A stretch of DNA of 57,988 nt from Globisporangium splendens (taxonomy: Eukaryota; Oomycota; Peronosporomycetes; Pythiales; Pythiaceae), in assembly GCA_006386115.1 (NCBI GenBank), contig VFIW01000148.1, positions 32,501 through 90,488 of the forward strand, given 5' to 3'. The translations under genes and the position numbers were made by a program. The notes under the pieces were generated by a model. The model was not told the origin of the DNA. It saw nothing but the letters and a program-made list of their open reading frames with translations, and made no database searches. Of this stretch, positions 19,706 to 29,434 are shown piece after piece. Every line of letters starts with the position of its first letter. The first letter of the stretch is position 1.

Positions 19706-20770
19706 ATGAAGCGATCAAGTGACCAAGTGAACCGAGAAGAACGTCCGTTGTCCAAGTGACAGCAGACAGCTCCAGAACTCTTCGACATATTCTCCATTCT
19801 GAAGAAGAAGGGGGATCTCGAGTTCTACAAGGAGCGGTTCTTCAGTTGGCGTCGGATCAACAATCGTGATCCGAACCAACCCATCGCAGCCCAGAGAGAC
19901 TCATGGCGAACATTTGTTCGTCTTGAGAACGAGAACCAAATGGAGCGTCTTCTTCGTCGCGGCAATGCTCGTGCCGAAAGAAGAACTCCTGCTGACGACA
20001 GAGCGAATCCCAGCTCTGGTCGTCGTAGTGTCGCCCCTGGCGACGCTGCAAGTGGTTCTCGTAGCTGCGGACCACATCGGGAACATCAGACTCCATCGTC
20101 TGACGTGGTTCCCACGTGTCCGAGCTCGGTGGATATCCACGCCACCGAACTCTGTAGAAGCGTTGATGGTTCAACTACTTCTTTCCTCGACGATGAGTCG
20201 GTCGATCTTCATGATCAACAATCGACTCAACCACCCAGCGATGCTCTCCCTGAGAGTCTAACAACGGGGGTGGGGCTGAACGAGAAAACGATTGAGCGAC
20301 TCTGGAAGTGGAAGAGTGCTCATCGTGGGCGAATCGAGGCTTTGCAGCAGCGTTGTTCGACACTTGAGGAACGCTGCGAGAGTCTCGAGAACCTTGTCGC
20401 CGATCATGAGTCAAAGATCGATGTCCCGACAGAAGGTTGTGCCCAGTGTTCGGCTTTGGAGTCCCGTTTCGAGGAACGGTTCGAGCAAGTCCAGGGCGGA
20501 CTTGAGCGACTCCAAAAGGCTGAGAAAGCTCGTGAAATGCATTACGAACGTCTACTGCGCTCTGTAGAAGAGGCAGGTTCGTCTTTTGAGGTACTTCGTG
20601 GTGAGTACCATTCTCGTCTTCAAGCGCTGGAGTCGGTGAAGGACCAGTCCTTCGACGCCCTGCAACTCTTGTACGCCGAGAAGAATCTCCAGAGCGACGA
20701 GCTGTTTGCTCTTCGCAATCAAGTGGAGAAGCTTCAAGATCAGCTTGATCGTTTGCGGAAGATCTCGTAG
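19706..20770 (+). pseudogene. E1 convergent coiled-coil ORF (one nonsense codon)
   Basis: The ATG at 19,706 opens a frame of about 354 codons ending at 20,770, broken only by TGA at 19,757-19,759, where the E3 copy has CGA. The N-terminal part (FFSWRRINNRDPNQP...) is basic and compact. The middle is Ser/Pro-rich. The C-terminal 150 residues form a strong coiled coil (ALQQRCSTLEERCESLENL... NQVEKLQDQLDRLRKIS). It runs opposite to pol and covers the pol stretch coding for the integrase-chromodomain linker and the chromodomain itself. It opens about 65 bp inside the 3' LTR. I do not recognise a family. Residues from the first downstream Met (19,940) could still be made. The function is unknown; position and conservation suggest an accessory protein of the element. 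Confidence 0.65.
19857..20174 (-). pseudogene. E1 chromodomain, cut off from pol by a stop
   Basis: The frame continues pol beyond the TAG at 20,175-20,177. It encodes the chromodomain core FYRVRWRGYPPSSDTWEP, followed by an acidic/aromatic tail. In E3 the same codon is CAG and pol runs through. Chromodomains of Ty3 integrases direct insertion to marked chromatin; E1 would make an integrase without one unless the stop is read through. Confidence 0.85.
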
Positions 20771-23700
20771 GATCCGCTGATCCGCTTGGAAGGTAAGGCT
20801 TCAGTCTACCCACATAAAATGTAGGGTGTAGACGCATGCGTGTAGGTATGTCTAGCGTGTAGGCATCCCCATTGCATTTAACCACCTTGAACGGTCCAAT
20901 GAACCTTGGCAGAAGCTTCGAGCTTCCCAAGTTGGACACTGCATGTTCAGGCAGGTTCGCCGTGCTAAGTAATACAAGATCATTGATCTTATACACTTGC
21001 TTGTTCTTCCTTCCGCTCCTATCTGCTTGTTCCTTTTGCAGATCCTGAGCCTTTGCAATTGCGTCTCGAACAAACCTCACAACGGCTTGTCTCCTCACAA
21101 TAAAGTCATCGACTTGCTGCACCTCACGACTTGTTAGGTCGTCGAGGGGTTTCATCGAGTCAAAGTTCGCTTTTAACTCGGCAACAGCATTCAGGTCATA
21201 CGACGACTTCGGCTTGTTTCCATGAGCCGTAGTCCCTCCCCCACTTAAGGTAGAGACCTCACCCATTATGGAAGCAGGCACTCGGGGATGAATGCCATAG
21301 TTCACATAAAATGGAGAGTGACCCGTCGAGACATGCGTGGAGTTGTTCAACGCAAACTCTGCGAGAGGGAGAAACTCACTCCACTCTTTGAAAGACGTCG
21401 CATAACTGCGCAACACGTCTTCAAGGACACGATTCACTCGTTCAGTTTGACCATCCGTTTCAGGATGTGCCGCTGTTGACATGGACAACCTGGTGTCCAG
21501 AAGTCCGAACAGTGCACGCCAGAACTTGGACGTAAACCGAGTGTCACGGTCAGACACGATCTCAACGGGCAGGCCATGCAGACGGAATACGACGTCTACA
21601 AAGACCTTGGCCGTCATTTCGGCTGAGATCTTGTCCGAAACCGGCGCAAGATGGACCATCTTGCTGAATCGGTCCACAAACACAAGGATGCCATTGCGTC
21701 CGTGTTTGTCACGTGGAAGTCCGAATATGAAATCCATACTCACAGACTTCCAACTGTCCTGAGGGACAGCCAATGAACGAAGTGGTGCCTGAGTGGAACC
21801 AGAAGGTTTCACTCGTTGGCAGATCTCGCAAGTCCTCACATACTTGCGAACCCACTTGTACATGTGTGGCCAGTAGTAATCCCGGGAAAGACTGAGAAAT
21901 GTTTTCTCACGTCCGAGATGGCCACCCGAAGGACTGTCATGGTACTCATACAAGAGTCGATGACGCAGACCTTCGTCGTTGGGAACAACAACCCTTGCTG
22001 TATCCCCGTCTTCAACCGCATAGTACAACAATCCATTGTGTACTCGGAAGCGGTGAACTCGCGACCTTGTGCGCGACGGAAGACCTTGCAGTGCTTTGTC
22101 CGAAGGGTCCTTGAAATACTTCAACAAGTCCTGACATGTTTCGTCAGACTTGTACCCTTCGACAATGTCTTCTCGCACTGTAGTCGTAGCTTGCACTGCG
22201 ATCGCTTGAACATCTTCGCAGAGTCGACACGCTCCGTCCGTGTCTTCACTCTTGGTCTTCGGATCGTAATCCGGGCGTCTTGACAGCGCATCGGCTAAGA
22301 TGTTCGTCTTGCCTGGCTTGTAGTGTACAACAAAGTTGTACTCTGCAAAGAAAGAGAACCATCTCGCCATTCTTTGCGACAAATGAGGAGTCTTTACCGC
22401 TGTACGCAGCGACGCATGATCTGTGTAGATCGCAAAGCGCTCCTCGCCAAGCAGATACACACGGAACTTGACCAAAGAATACTTCATCGCAAGAAGTTCT
22501 TTGTCATGAACTGGGTAGTTCCGTTCTGCGGGTCGGAGTTGTCGTGACTGATACGACACAACTCGCTCATGACCCTCATCATCGTGTTGCATCAACGCGC
22601 AACCGATGGCATAGTCGCTTGCATCGCAAACCACATGAAAAGGCTTGTCGTGGTTTGCAATTGCCAGCACGGGAGCTTCTCGCAGACTCCTCTTGACTTC
22701 GGCAAACGCTGCTTGGTGGTCACTGGACCACTCCCACTCAATGTCCTTCTTCAGGAGCTGTGTGAGGGGTTGCACCAACGCTGCATAATTGCGCGTGTAC
22801 TTGTGCAAGTAGTTGGCCAGACCCAACCATTGTCTCAGCTGTTTGACATTCTGAGGCACAGGCCAATCGTCAATAGCTTTGACCTTCTCCGGATCGACTC
22901 GAACGCCATGCTTTTCCACAAAGCAGCCGAGAACGGGGATCTCCGGTGCAAAGAATATGCACTTCTTCAGGTTAGCGTAGAGCTTGTTCTCTCGCATGAC
23001 CTGAAAGACTTGACGGAGATGGTCAAGATGAACATCAACGTCAGACTTTTCACCCGTGGTTTTACTATGAACGAATATATCGTCAAAGTAACTCGGTGCA
23101 AACCCTCTCAATGGACGAAGTAGATTCGTGACCATCCTATTGAAAGTCGCAGGAGCGTTCTTCAAACCCTGTGGCATCACTAACCATTCCCACAGCATAC
23201 CACTCGGGGTACTCACTGCAGTTAGTGGAACATCATCTTCGCGCATTCGAATCTGATAGAACCCATCTTTCAGATCGATAGCACTGAAGACAGTACTGCC
23301 AACCATTCCATCAAGGATCATATCCTTGCGTGGAACCGGAGTTTGGGCTGGAATGGTAGCGTCGTTCAGCTTGTTGAAAGCGTGGACGATGCGCCAACCA
23401 CCAGTTGCCTTCTTCACACAGAAGGTTGGGCTACAATGTGGAGACTTGCTCTCTCGCATGTGACCAGCCTTAGCACGTTGCGCAAAGAACTCGTCGATCG
23501 CAACGACTTGTTCTCTTGGCAACGGCCACTGTCTTGTGATACAATACTTCGTTCCCGGAAGTATGTCAATCTCATGGCGAACGCCTCTATCGAATGGCAG
23601 TTCGTCCGGCACCTTGTCTGGGAATATGTCCTCATATTCCTTGACAAGTTCATACACGGGGTTCGTCTTGAGGGCGTCCCACGACTGCTCCTCGAACCTT

Positions 23701-24953
23701 TCCTTCCGTGTCTTCTCATCGAACACTTCAGCCTCCGTTGCTGATACCGTGTTGATGTCTTCTGCATCGTCAACATCGACGATCATGCAGACCTGCGAAA
23801 TTTCGCCTTTCGCTAGGCTACGCTTCAGCGTCTTCTTGCTCATCCATGGCAAGGAAATCAACTTTTCAACAGAGCTTGGGGGATTTTCAATCTTCACGTG
23901 ACGGATTACATCCACGTCACCATCTTCATTGTAGACCGCGATATTCGCAAACTCGCTTGAAATGTCTTGTGCTTGGACACTTCCTTCGTCACCGTAACTT
24001 GTACCTTGATCAGGGGCACACGGGACACTCTTCTTGCTGGTCTTCTTCTTCTTCTCTCGGGACGGCTCTTCGGCTCTTTTCCCATTCGTTTCTTCCACGC
24101 ACATCGCCTCGCTCTTAGGGTCGATGGCAAAGGAGACAGTCTTTTTCTGGCGCCTGACTGCTCCACCTCCAGTAGTCTTCTTCAAGATGGGTACCGCTTG
24201 TGAACATGGGGGGCCATCGCACACCGCAATATCACGAGGGTCATCCGGGATCTCTTCCACAGATGTGTAAACCCACACCACTTCATCCGTTGTCACACAG
24301 CTCAAGTCAGCATCGTGTGACTTGTCAACGGAGATCTTCATCTTCATCCAGTCAATGCTAGGTTGATAACGCTTCAACCATGGCATGCCCAGAATCAGAT
24401 CGAACTTGTCATCGAGGTCGAGTAAAATGAACTCGTCTTCACCTCGGAAATCTTCACACTTCATCGCCAAGCGCACCACGCGCTTCGGCATCTTCACAGT
24501 TGACCCGTTGGCCAACCGAATAACCATCGTCTTGTCTTCATTCGCATCAGGCATTGGTACTTTATGCCTGACGATCACTTCATTTCGAACAAAGTTGTTC
24601 GACGCACCAGTGTCAACCAAAGCACGTAGAGGCGTTGCAATACCGTCTACATGAGCTTTGAGAACGATCAAACTTGACGTTTGACTGACACTCTTCTCCT
24701 TCGTGGAAACTGCATGTGCATCATGCACATTGGGGCCAGAGTCCTGTGTATCCACAACATCCACAGTCCTCTTTTCGAGCCCAGTAGGAGGCCCCGCCCC
24801 TACTGGTCGTTCCCGTGTTTTGAACGTTGGGAACGATCGAACCCACGGCCGCGACCGTAGTTGTTCGAGCGCGAACCCTGTGTCGTTTGCCGACCCGGCA
24901 AAGACACTTTGCAGTTCCGAGCGAAGTGACCCGACTTCCCACAACGGAAACAT
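20175..24953 (-). CDS. pol: E1 Pol: protease, RT, RNase H, integrase
   Basis: About 1,592 residues from the ATG at 24,953, although translation more probably comes from a -1 shift out of gag, which it overlaps. Order: aspartic protease (LVDTGASNNF), reverse transcriptase with the catalytic SYFDDIFVH motif, RNase H (VVCDASDYAIGCALMQ), integrase zinc finger (H...H...C-x2-C in HDSPSGGHLG...CEICQRVK), the integrase core with D (SMDFIFGLP), D (VSDRDTRF) and E (TDGQTERVNR), and the C-terminal GPFKVVKCNGDAYTLDIP module. The frame ends at TAG just before the chromodomain, a nonsense mutation relative to E3. All catalytic residues named here are present. It replicates and inserts the element inside virus-like particles and the nucleus. 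Confidence 0.93.
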   Translation of the reverse strand: MFPLWEVGSLRSELQSVFAGSANDTGFALEQLRSRPWVRSFPTFKTRERPVGAGPPTGLEKRTVDVVDTQDSGPNVHDAHAVSTKEKSVSQTSSLIVLKAHVDGIATPLRALVDTGASNNFVRNEVIVRHKVPMPDANEDKTMVIRLANGSTVKMPKRVVRLAMKCEDFRGEDEFILLDLDDKFDLILGMPWLKRYQPSIDWMKMKISVDKSHDADLSCVTTDEVVWVYTSVEEIPDDPRDIAVCDGPPCSQAVPILKKTTGGGAVRRQKKTVSFAIDPKSEAMCVEETNGKRAEEPSREKKKKTSKKSVPCAPDQGTSYGDEGSVQAQDISSEFANIAVYNEDGDVDVIRHVKIENPPSSVEKLISLPWMSKKTLKRSLAKGEISQVCMIVDVDDAEDINTVSATEAEVFDEKTRKERFEEQSWDALKTNPVYELVKEYEDIFPDKVPDELPFDRGVRHEIDILPGTKYCITRQWPLPREQVVAIDEFFAQRAKAGHMRESKSPHCSPTFCVKKATGGWRIVHAFNKLNDATIPAQTPVPRKDMILDGMVGSTVFSAIDLKDGFYQIRMREDDVPLTAVSTPSGMLWEWLVMPQGLKNAPATFNRMVTNLLRPLRGFAPSYFDDIFVHSKTTGEKSDVDVHLDHLRQVFQVMRENKLYANLKKCIFFAPEIPVLGCFVEKHGVRVDPEKVKAIDDWPVPQNVKQLRQWLGLANYLHKYTRNYAALVQPLTQLLKKDIEWEWSSDHQAAFAEVKRSLREAPVLAIANHDKPFHVVCDASDYAIGCALMQHDDEGHERVVSYQSRQLRPAERNYPVHDKELLAMKYSLVKFRVYLLGEERFAIYTDHASLRTAVKTPHLSQRMARWFSFFAEYNFVVHYKPGKTNILADALSRRPDYDPKTKSEDTDGACRLCEDVQAIAVQATTTVREDIVEGYKSDETCQDLLKYFKDPSDKALQGLPSRTRSRVHRFRVHNGLLYYAVEDGDTARVVVPNDEGLRHRLLYEYHDSPSGGHLGREKTFLSLSRDYYWPHMYKWVRKYVRTCEICQRVKPSGSTQAPLRSLAVPQDSWKSVSMDFIFGLPRDKHGRNGILVFVDRFSKMVHLAPVSDKISAEMTAKVFVDVVFRLHGLPVEIVSDRDTRFTSKFWRALFGLLDTRLSMSTAAHPETDGQTERVNRVLEDVLRSYATSFKEWSEFLPLAEFALNNSTHVSTGHSPFYVNYGIHPRVPASIMGEVSTLSGGGTTAHGNKPKSSYDLNAVAELKANFDSMKPLDDLTSREVQQVDDFIVRRQAVVRFVRDAIAKAQDLQKEQADRSGRKNKQVYKINDLVLLSTANLPEHAVSNLGSSKLLPRFIGPFKVVKCNGDAYTLDIPTRMRLHPTFYVGRLKPYLPSGSADPTRSSANDQADLEASPLDCEEQTARRSGDSSRRTRVAGRRRTGPSPTPALEDENGTHHEVPQKTNLPLLQSAVDVRNAFHELSQPFGVAQVRPGLARTVPRNGTPKPNTGHNLLSGHRSLTHDRRQGSRDSRSVPQVSNNAAAKPRFAHDEHSSTSRVAQSFSRSAPPPLLDSQGEHRWVVESIVDHEDRPTHRRGKK

Positions 24954-25843
24954 TTTCCATCGTTGCGAGGACGCTCATTTCCAGGCGTGGAAATGTACGA
25001 GATGTCCATCGGCTCTGGGCCATCGTGCGCGACATTCGCTTGTCTTGGTGGCCTTGACGGAAACCCTTGGAACTTGGCTTGCTTGATGCTGAACTCTTCT
25101 TGCATCGCGCGGCTGATGGCTTCGTCCGGCGTCTTGGGGTACTCACGGAACAATTGGTTCCGAATCGGACCGTCGTTCAGACCCGCCATGAACGTCACGA
25201 CTTGCGCCGGAACGTCGATCGGCTCGTCCGCGATGCTTGAGGCCAGGAAGCGCGCTCGTTGTGCATACGAATGCAGATCGAAACGGCCTTGGCGAAGCTT
25301 GAGGAACTCGGCACGCGCACGGAACTCACTCTGCGGTGGTTCAAACGCTGCCTTGAGCTCCGCCTTGAAGTCTTCGTAGCTGTAGAAGCAGTTTGGATCC
25401 GACAAACGCTTCCCATAAGCCCAGCTCTTTGCACGACCCGCAAGGTTGGACATCGCGAACAACACTCGCTGCATTGGGTCTCGCAGTTGTCTTGCAGTGA
25501 TAGCTGCATCCAACTCGACGAACCATCTCGAAAGAGGCTCGTTCTCTCCGCCACGATACGGAGAGACATCCAGCTTCAGCGGCACCGTCCTGAGTGAGGA
25601 AACAGGGGTTGCGACCTGCTTCCGGGAGGACATGATCTCGTGGTGCATGAAGCTGACCACCGCGCTCTTCTGGTCCTCCGGAGATGCCGACCGAAGCAGA
25701 CTGACCACAGCAGCCTCTCCGATGACATCTCGCATGCGCTCAAGCGCCATCCACTCATGAGAAGACAGATGATGGAAACCCTCAATAGTCAACTCGACAG
25801 TTTCCGGTACTGCTGGACCGAGTGGGGTTCCTGTAGCATCCAT
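24800..25843 (-). CDS. gag: E1 Gag with CCHC knuckle
   Basis: About 347 residues from the ATG at 25,843; the GTG at 25,849 is not a likely start. The centre matches the retrotransposon Gag (capsid) pattern, with a conserved Trp/Tyr-rich stretch around AGRAKSWAYG. Near the C-terminus is one CCHC zinc knuckle, CFRCGKSGHFARNC, followed by an Arg/Gly/Asn-rich tail for RNA binding. It forms the particle and packages RNA. Gag and pol overlap by about 150 bp with pol in the -1 frame. I see no canonical slippery heptamer in the overlap, unlike E2. Confidence 0.9.
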   Translation of the reverse strand: MDATGTPLGPAVPETVELTIEGFHHLSSHEWMALERMRDVIGEAAVVSLLRSASPEDQKSAVVSFMHHEIMSSRKQVATPVSSLRTVPLKLDVSPYRGGENEPLSRWFVELDAAITARQLRDPMQRVLFAMSNLAGRAKSWAYGKRLSDPNCFYSYEDFKAELKAAFEPPQSEFRARAEFLKLRQGRFDLHSYAQRARFLASSIADEPIDVPAQVVTFMAGLNDGPIRNQLFREYPKTPDEAISRAMQEEFSIKQAKFQGFPSRPPRQANVAHDGPEPMDISYISTPGNERPRNDGKCFRCGKSGHFARNCKVSLPGRQTTQGSRSNNYGRGRGFDRSQRSKHGNDQ

Positions 25844-25949
25844 GTCCACGACAAGGATGCTCGCAGGGTCTTCAGTCTTGGGCAGGAATGCGCGACGTGC
25901 TCAAAGCCGCGTCGTCAAACCTTTTCGCTTCACTGGGTCGCTGGAAGGA

Positions 25950-25967
25950 CCGCTCGAAGTGCTACCA
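25950..25967 (-). other. E1 primer-binding site
   Basis: Two bases after the 5' LTR the minus strand reads TGGTAGCACTTCGAGCGG. It starts with TGG, complementary to a tRNA CCA end. Element E2 has TGGTAGCACT at the same place, so both probably use the same tRNA. Confidence 0.65.
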
Positions 25968-25969
25968 GG

Positions 25970-26619
25970 TGTAAAAGGGCGCTGTTCCAAACAGTCCCTT
26001 AAACACGGCACACACGCTTGTGCCAGAGGAAGCGTCTCCCGACTTGGAGGGAGGAAGGAGGACTTGAGGGCTTGAGAGAAAATTTGCAACTGAATTGAAA
26101 AGGTTATGGTTCCTGTCGCTACTTACAAATGAACCCCAAGGGCTCCTACACGTTTTATAACTAAAACCTAAATATACACAATAAAACCTATGAATCTGAT
26201 ATATAAAACCTTGGGTACACTGAGGTTGAACCCACGAGATCTTCGAGAAGCTTGAACTTGAAGTCCCGTGGAAAATTCCCTGCAAAGTGAATGGCTACAG
26301 CCACTCACTTTAGGTGGCAGAGACACGTTGGTCTCATCACCAGTGCAGTTTCCCAAGTAGGAACCATCACTCAGTACTTGATTAGTACATGTATGTCATC
26401 ACTCTGTACTGATTAGTACATGTGAACAACATTCTGCACTGATCAGCACAGAGAGCGCTCGTGACGTCATGGGATGAGGTCACATGTGCATGTGGGGACT
26501 GTCGTACCGTAATCCCTTTGTTGTTTGTCTCTCCACAATGCACACTGAAGGTGGTGTGCGGCACACTAAATCTGGGAACAGATCCACCTTCATGTAATGG
26601 CTAGGTATAGCCCATTACA
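25970..26619 (-). repeat. E1 5' LTR
   Basis: 650 bp with the same ends as the 3' LTR. One of the two TGACGTCA palindromes is altered (TGAGGTCA at 26,475). The right flank is AAAGT at 26,620-26,624. Confidence 0.9.
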
Positions 26620-26685
26620 AAAGTGAACTGCTCCGAAAGGTGTGCAAAAGTACGCAAGGTACTTTTGGCTTTAAGGAGGGGATGA
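26620..26685 (+). mobile_element. 3' internal end and PPT of the host Ty3 element
   Basis: The plus strand reads from AAAGTGAACTGCTCC to TTTAAGGAGGGGATGA directly before an LTR start. It is the continuation of 18,914-18,981, split by E1. It matches the same segment at 45,766-45,831 in inverted orientation. Confidence 0.85.
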
Positions 26686-27335
26686 TGTAATGGGCTATAC
26701 TTAGCCATTACATGAAGGTGGATCTGTTCTCAGATCTAGTGTGCCACACACCACCTTCAGTGTGCATTGTGGAGAGACAAATAACAAAGGGATTACAGTA
26801 CGACAGTCCCCACATGCACATGTGACGTCATCCCATGACGTCACGAGCGCTCTCTGTGCTGATCAGTGCAGAATGTTGTTCACATGTACTAATCAGTACA
26901 GAGTGATGACATCCATGTACTAATCAAGTACTGAGTGATGGTTCCTACTTGGGAAACTGCACTGGTGATGAGACCAACGTGTGTCTGCCACCTAAAGTGA
27001 GTGGCTGTAGCCAATCACTTTGCAGGGAATTTTCCACGGGACTTCAAGTTCAAGTTTCTCGAAGATCCCGTGGGTTCAACCTCAGTGTACCCAAGGTTTT
27101 ATATATCAGATTCATAGGTTTTATTGTGTATGTTTAGGTTTTAGTTATAAAACCTCTAGGAGCCCTTGGGGTTCATTTACATGTAGCGATAGGAACCATA
27201 AGCATTTCAATTCATTTGCAATTTTACCCTCAAGTACTCAAGTCGTCTTCTCTCCCTCCAAGTCGGGAGACGCTTCCTCTGGCACAAGCGTGTGTGCCGT
27301 GTTTTGGGGACTGTTGTGAACAGCGCCCCGTTACA
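26686..27335 (+). repeat. Ty3 LTR at the left palindrome end
   Basis: 650 bp, from TGTAATGGGC to CCCCGTTACA. It is the plus-strand partner of the LTR at 45,116-45,765. The inner 206 bp (27,130-27,335) are identical between the two; outside 27,129 they differ every few tens of bases. Paired TGACGTCA sites lie at 26,823-26,830 and 26,836-26,843. Confidence 0.9.
26823..26843. promoter_or_regulatory. Paired TGACGTCA sites in left LTR
   Basis: Two intact palindromes five bases apart, as in the other LTRs of this family. Confidence 0.5.
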
Positions 27336-27340
27336 GTGTT

Positions 27341-27479
27341 TTACATGTAGTGTCAGGAACCATAAGCTCATTTCAATTCAGTTGCATTTTTGCCAAGTTC
27401 CTCTCAAGTCTTCCTCTCAAGCGCAAGCGTGCGTGCCGTGTTTGAGGCTGTCTCGGATAGCCTCTTACAAACTCTCGTG
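27341..27479 (+). repeat. 3' fragment of an older, related LTR
   Basis: The sequence TAGTGTCAGGAACCATAAGC to CCTCTTACA is a diverged copy of the last ~140 bp of the neighbouring LTR. The younger LTR sits inside it. Right after CTTACA the family C pol frame begins, so an older element of this LTR family had inserted into family C pol. Confidence 0.7.
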
Positions 27480-28313
27480 AATGAGTCGACCAAGTTCACA
27501 CCGTTCGAGGTCGACACGGGAAGAAAGGTGCGCAACCTTATTGTCCAAGAGTTTGGCGTCGAGGACGGAGTCATCGAACAAGTAGATGTCGCTGATTTTG
27601 CCAAGAACCTTGCGGTGAAACGCCAACAAATCATCAAGCTTGCCCAAGAGAACCTCAAGCAAGCTCAAGAGCGCCAGAAGAAATACTACGACAGGAAGCA
27701 TCGCGATGTGGAATTTGAAGCTGGCAATCTCGTCATGTTGGACACGAAGAACCTACCTTTGAAGACGGTCGCCCGAAGCACTTCACTTCAAAAAGCAAAG
27801 TTGGCAGCGAAGAAGGTTGGACCATTTAAGATCGACGCCATGGTGAACAAGAATGTGGCTCGATTGGTATTGCCTCCAAACATGAAGCGTTTGCACCCAG
27901 CGTTCAATGTGGAGTTGCTCAGCCACTACGTTGAGAATCCGACCAAGTTTTATACGAGGCCAATTCCGAAAGCAACCCCAGTCATCCTCGACGACGAGAC
28001 TGGTGAAGCTCTGCACGTTGTGGAAGTCTTACTGCGTCGAAAAGTCCACAACCGCCAGAGTATGTGGTTGGTCAAGTGGCTTGGGTATCCTGCGCACGAG
28101 AGTACGTGGGAGTTCGAGAAGAACATCCGCCATGTTTCGCATTGGGATCGACTCCTTCAAGAGTTTCAAGACTCCCAACGCGAAGTCAAGTCTGGGGGGG
28201 GATGTCACGTGTGCCTGATCTCGCACGCCAGGCACGCGCGTAGGATCGGCATGTGCCTGACCGCGCACGTGCCTTGCGTGCGGAGCGTCAAGGCATGTGT
28301 AACGTGCGCTTGA
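27480..28313 (+). pseudogene. Family C Ty3 pol 3' end: integrase C-terminus and chromodomain
   Basis: The fragment opens with the typical integrase stretch NESTKFTPFEVDTGRK, continues with a helix-rich part (YYDRKHRDVEFEAGNLVMLD), the GPFKIDAMVNKNVARLVLP module and MKRLHPAFNVELL, then a chromodomain (MWLVKWLGYPAHESTWEFE). The frame reaches into the family C LTR, where it stops at 28,313. Upstream pol was removed by the older LTR insertion. It belongs to a different chromovirus family from E1 and E2. An identical inverted copy is at 44,138-44,971. Confidence 0.88.
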
Positions 28314-28642
28314 CCTCGAGTCCGAGGTCAGGCTCTCCTTTTCATGTAGGTCAAAAGTATACAGTTAGAGGTAACTAGTCAGATAAAAATACAGTTGCAG
28401 GTCGAACACCTGGATAGGAAGAAAAGTCGAATCAGTTGAAGAAAAGGATAGGCATGCATGCAAGGAGGCTTAGATGTAGTGCGAGCGAACTAAGTCCTCC
28501 ATTCAATTCACTTTCCAATTTGCCATCAAGTCGCCACCTCCTCCTCCGAGTCCACGCCAACGTTTTCCGACTTTCGACCAATCAAGTTCCGACTTTCCGA
28601 CTTTCAGCCAATCATCGTTCAAGAAGACCCCAAATCGTTACA
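28203..28642 (+). repeat. Family C 3' LTR
   Basis: 440 bp, from TGTCACGTGTGCC to AAATCGTTACA, preceded by the polypurine tract CTGGGGGGGGA (28,192-28,202). Confidence 0.8.
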
Positions 28643-29182
28643 CGATCCGTCTTTGAAATCTGGCAAACGGGTTTCTGAAGGTGGTGGTTCTCGTGAATGT
28701 GGCGTTGATGAAGGGAAACGAGCGACAAACGATGAGGTCGTAAATTGCCTCAAAGACATGATTGACACTTTTGTAGCCAAGGAGACAAGCTAGATACGAA
28801 ATCGACAGATTTGTCGAGTTCTTCATGTTGACGCGATGCCATTTGTGTTTTCCACCTGCGCAACCAGCCAACCTTGTCGCAGAAAATGGTATGTCTCACG
28901 AATCTGGAGTTGATGAAGGGCGTGAACGACATCAATGTAGGGTCGCAGCTAATGAAGCGGAGTCGGTGTGTCGAGGGTGGGCGTAAATGAGGACGTGGCG
29001 ATCAATGATGCGACGTTGAATAAAAGAGCAAGTAATTGCTTGCGCACTGTGCAGACAACGTGAAATGAGCATTTTATGGTATACGAGCTTGGTCGACAAA
29101 GATTCTAAACAATGTAATCAGGTTGTTCACCTTTTTCTATTAGATTAGATTCCTTTACTTTTCAAGGTGTGAAAAAATGTCT
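28643..29182. other. Arm DNA without a recognised gene
   Basis: Minus-strand frames of 60-77 codons overlap here (for example one beginning MMSFTPFINSRFV), in two frames that could be pieces of one decayed gene. I do not recognise the product. Confidence 0.4.
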
Positions 29183-29434
29183 CTACTGCAGAGGAATTAG
29201 TAAATTTCTGATCAATTGTACTTGGTCCGCTAAAGCAGGGTCTTCAATAGTTGAACCGTTCAGGGCGTATGCAGCATACCGTTTTAGAGTGTGTGTTGAG
29301 CGTTGAAAAATGGCTTCGGCAGCTGGGACAGGCTGGTTGTTGTGCTTGACGTTGTTTCGATTGGTCCAGTGCGAGTGGACCAGCAACAAGAGCAAAACCG
29401 CCTTCCAGACCGCTCCCATGGAGAATCTCGACAA
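29183..29434 (-). pseudogene. LINE ORF2 C-terminal remnant
   Basis: An 83-residue frame resembles the last part of the LINE ORF2 at 6,500-6,659: a hydrophobic stretch (AVLLLLLVHSHWTNRNNV) like the LYPLWLHRND pattern there, followed by a helix with Ala/Tyr residues near the end. The 5' part of the element is absent, as expected for a truncated LINE. An identical inverted copy is at 43,017-43,268. The call rests on this short likeness. Confidence 0.45.

Larger units (their letters stand above)
18982..26619 (-). mobile_element. Ty3/gypsy element E1, full length
   Basis: Read on the minus strand: 5' LTR (25,970-26,619), primer-binding site, gag, pol with a C-terminal chromodomain, polypurine tract and 3' LTR (18,982-19,629). 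The TSD is AAAGT (18,977-18,981 and 26,620-26,624). A plus-strand convergent ORF overlaps the 3' end of pol. The domain order PR-RT-RH-IN-chromodomain makes it a chromovirus-type Ty3 element. The two LTRs differ at several percent of sites, and both pol and the convergent ORF carry a nonsense codon, so this copy is not recent. Confidence 0.92.
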
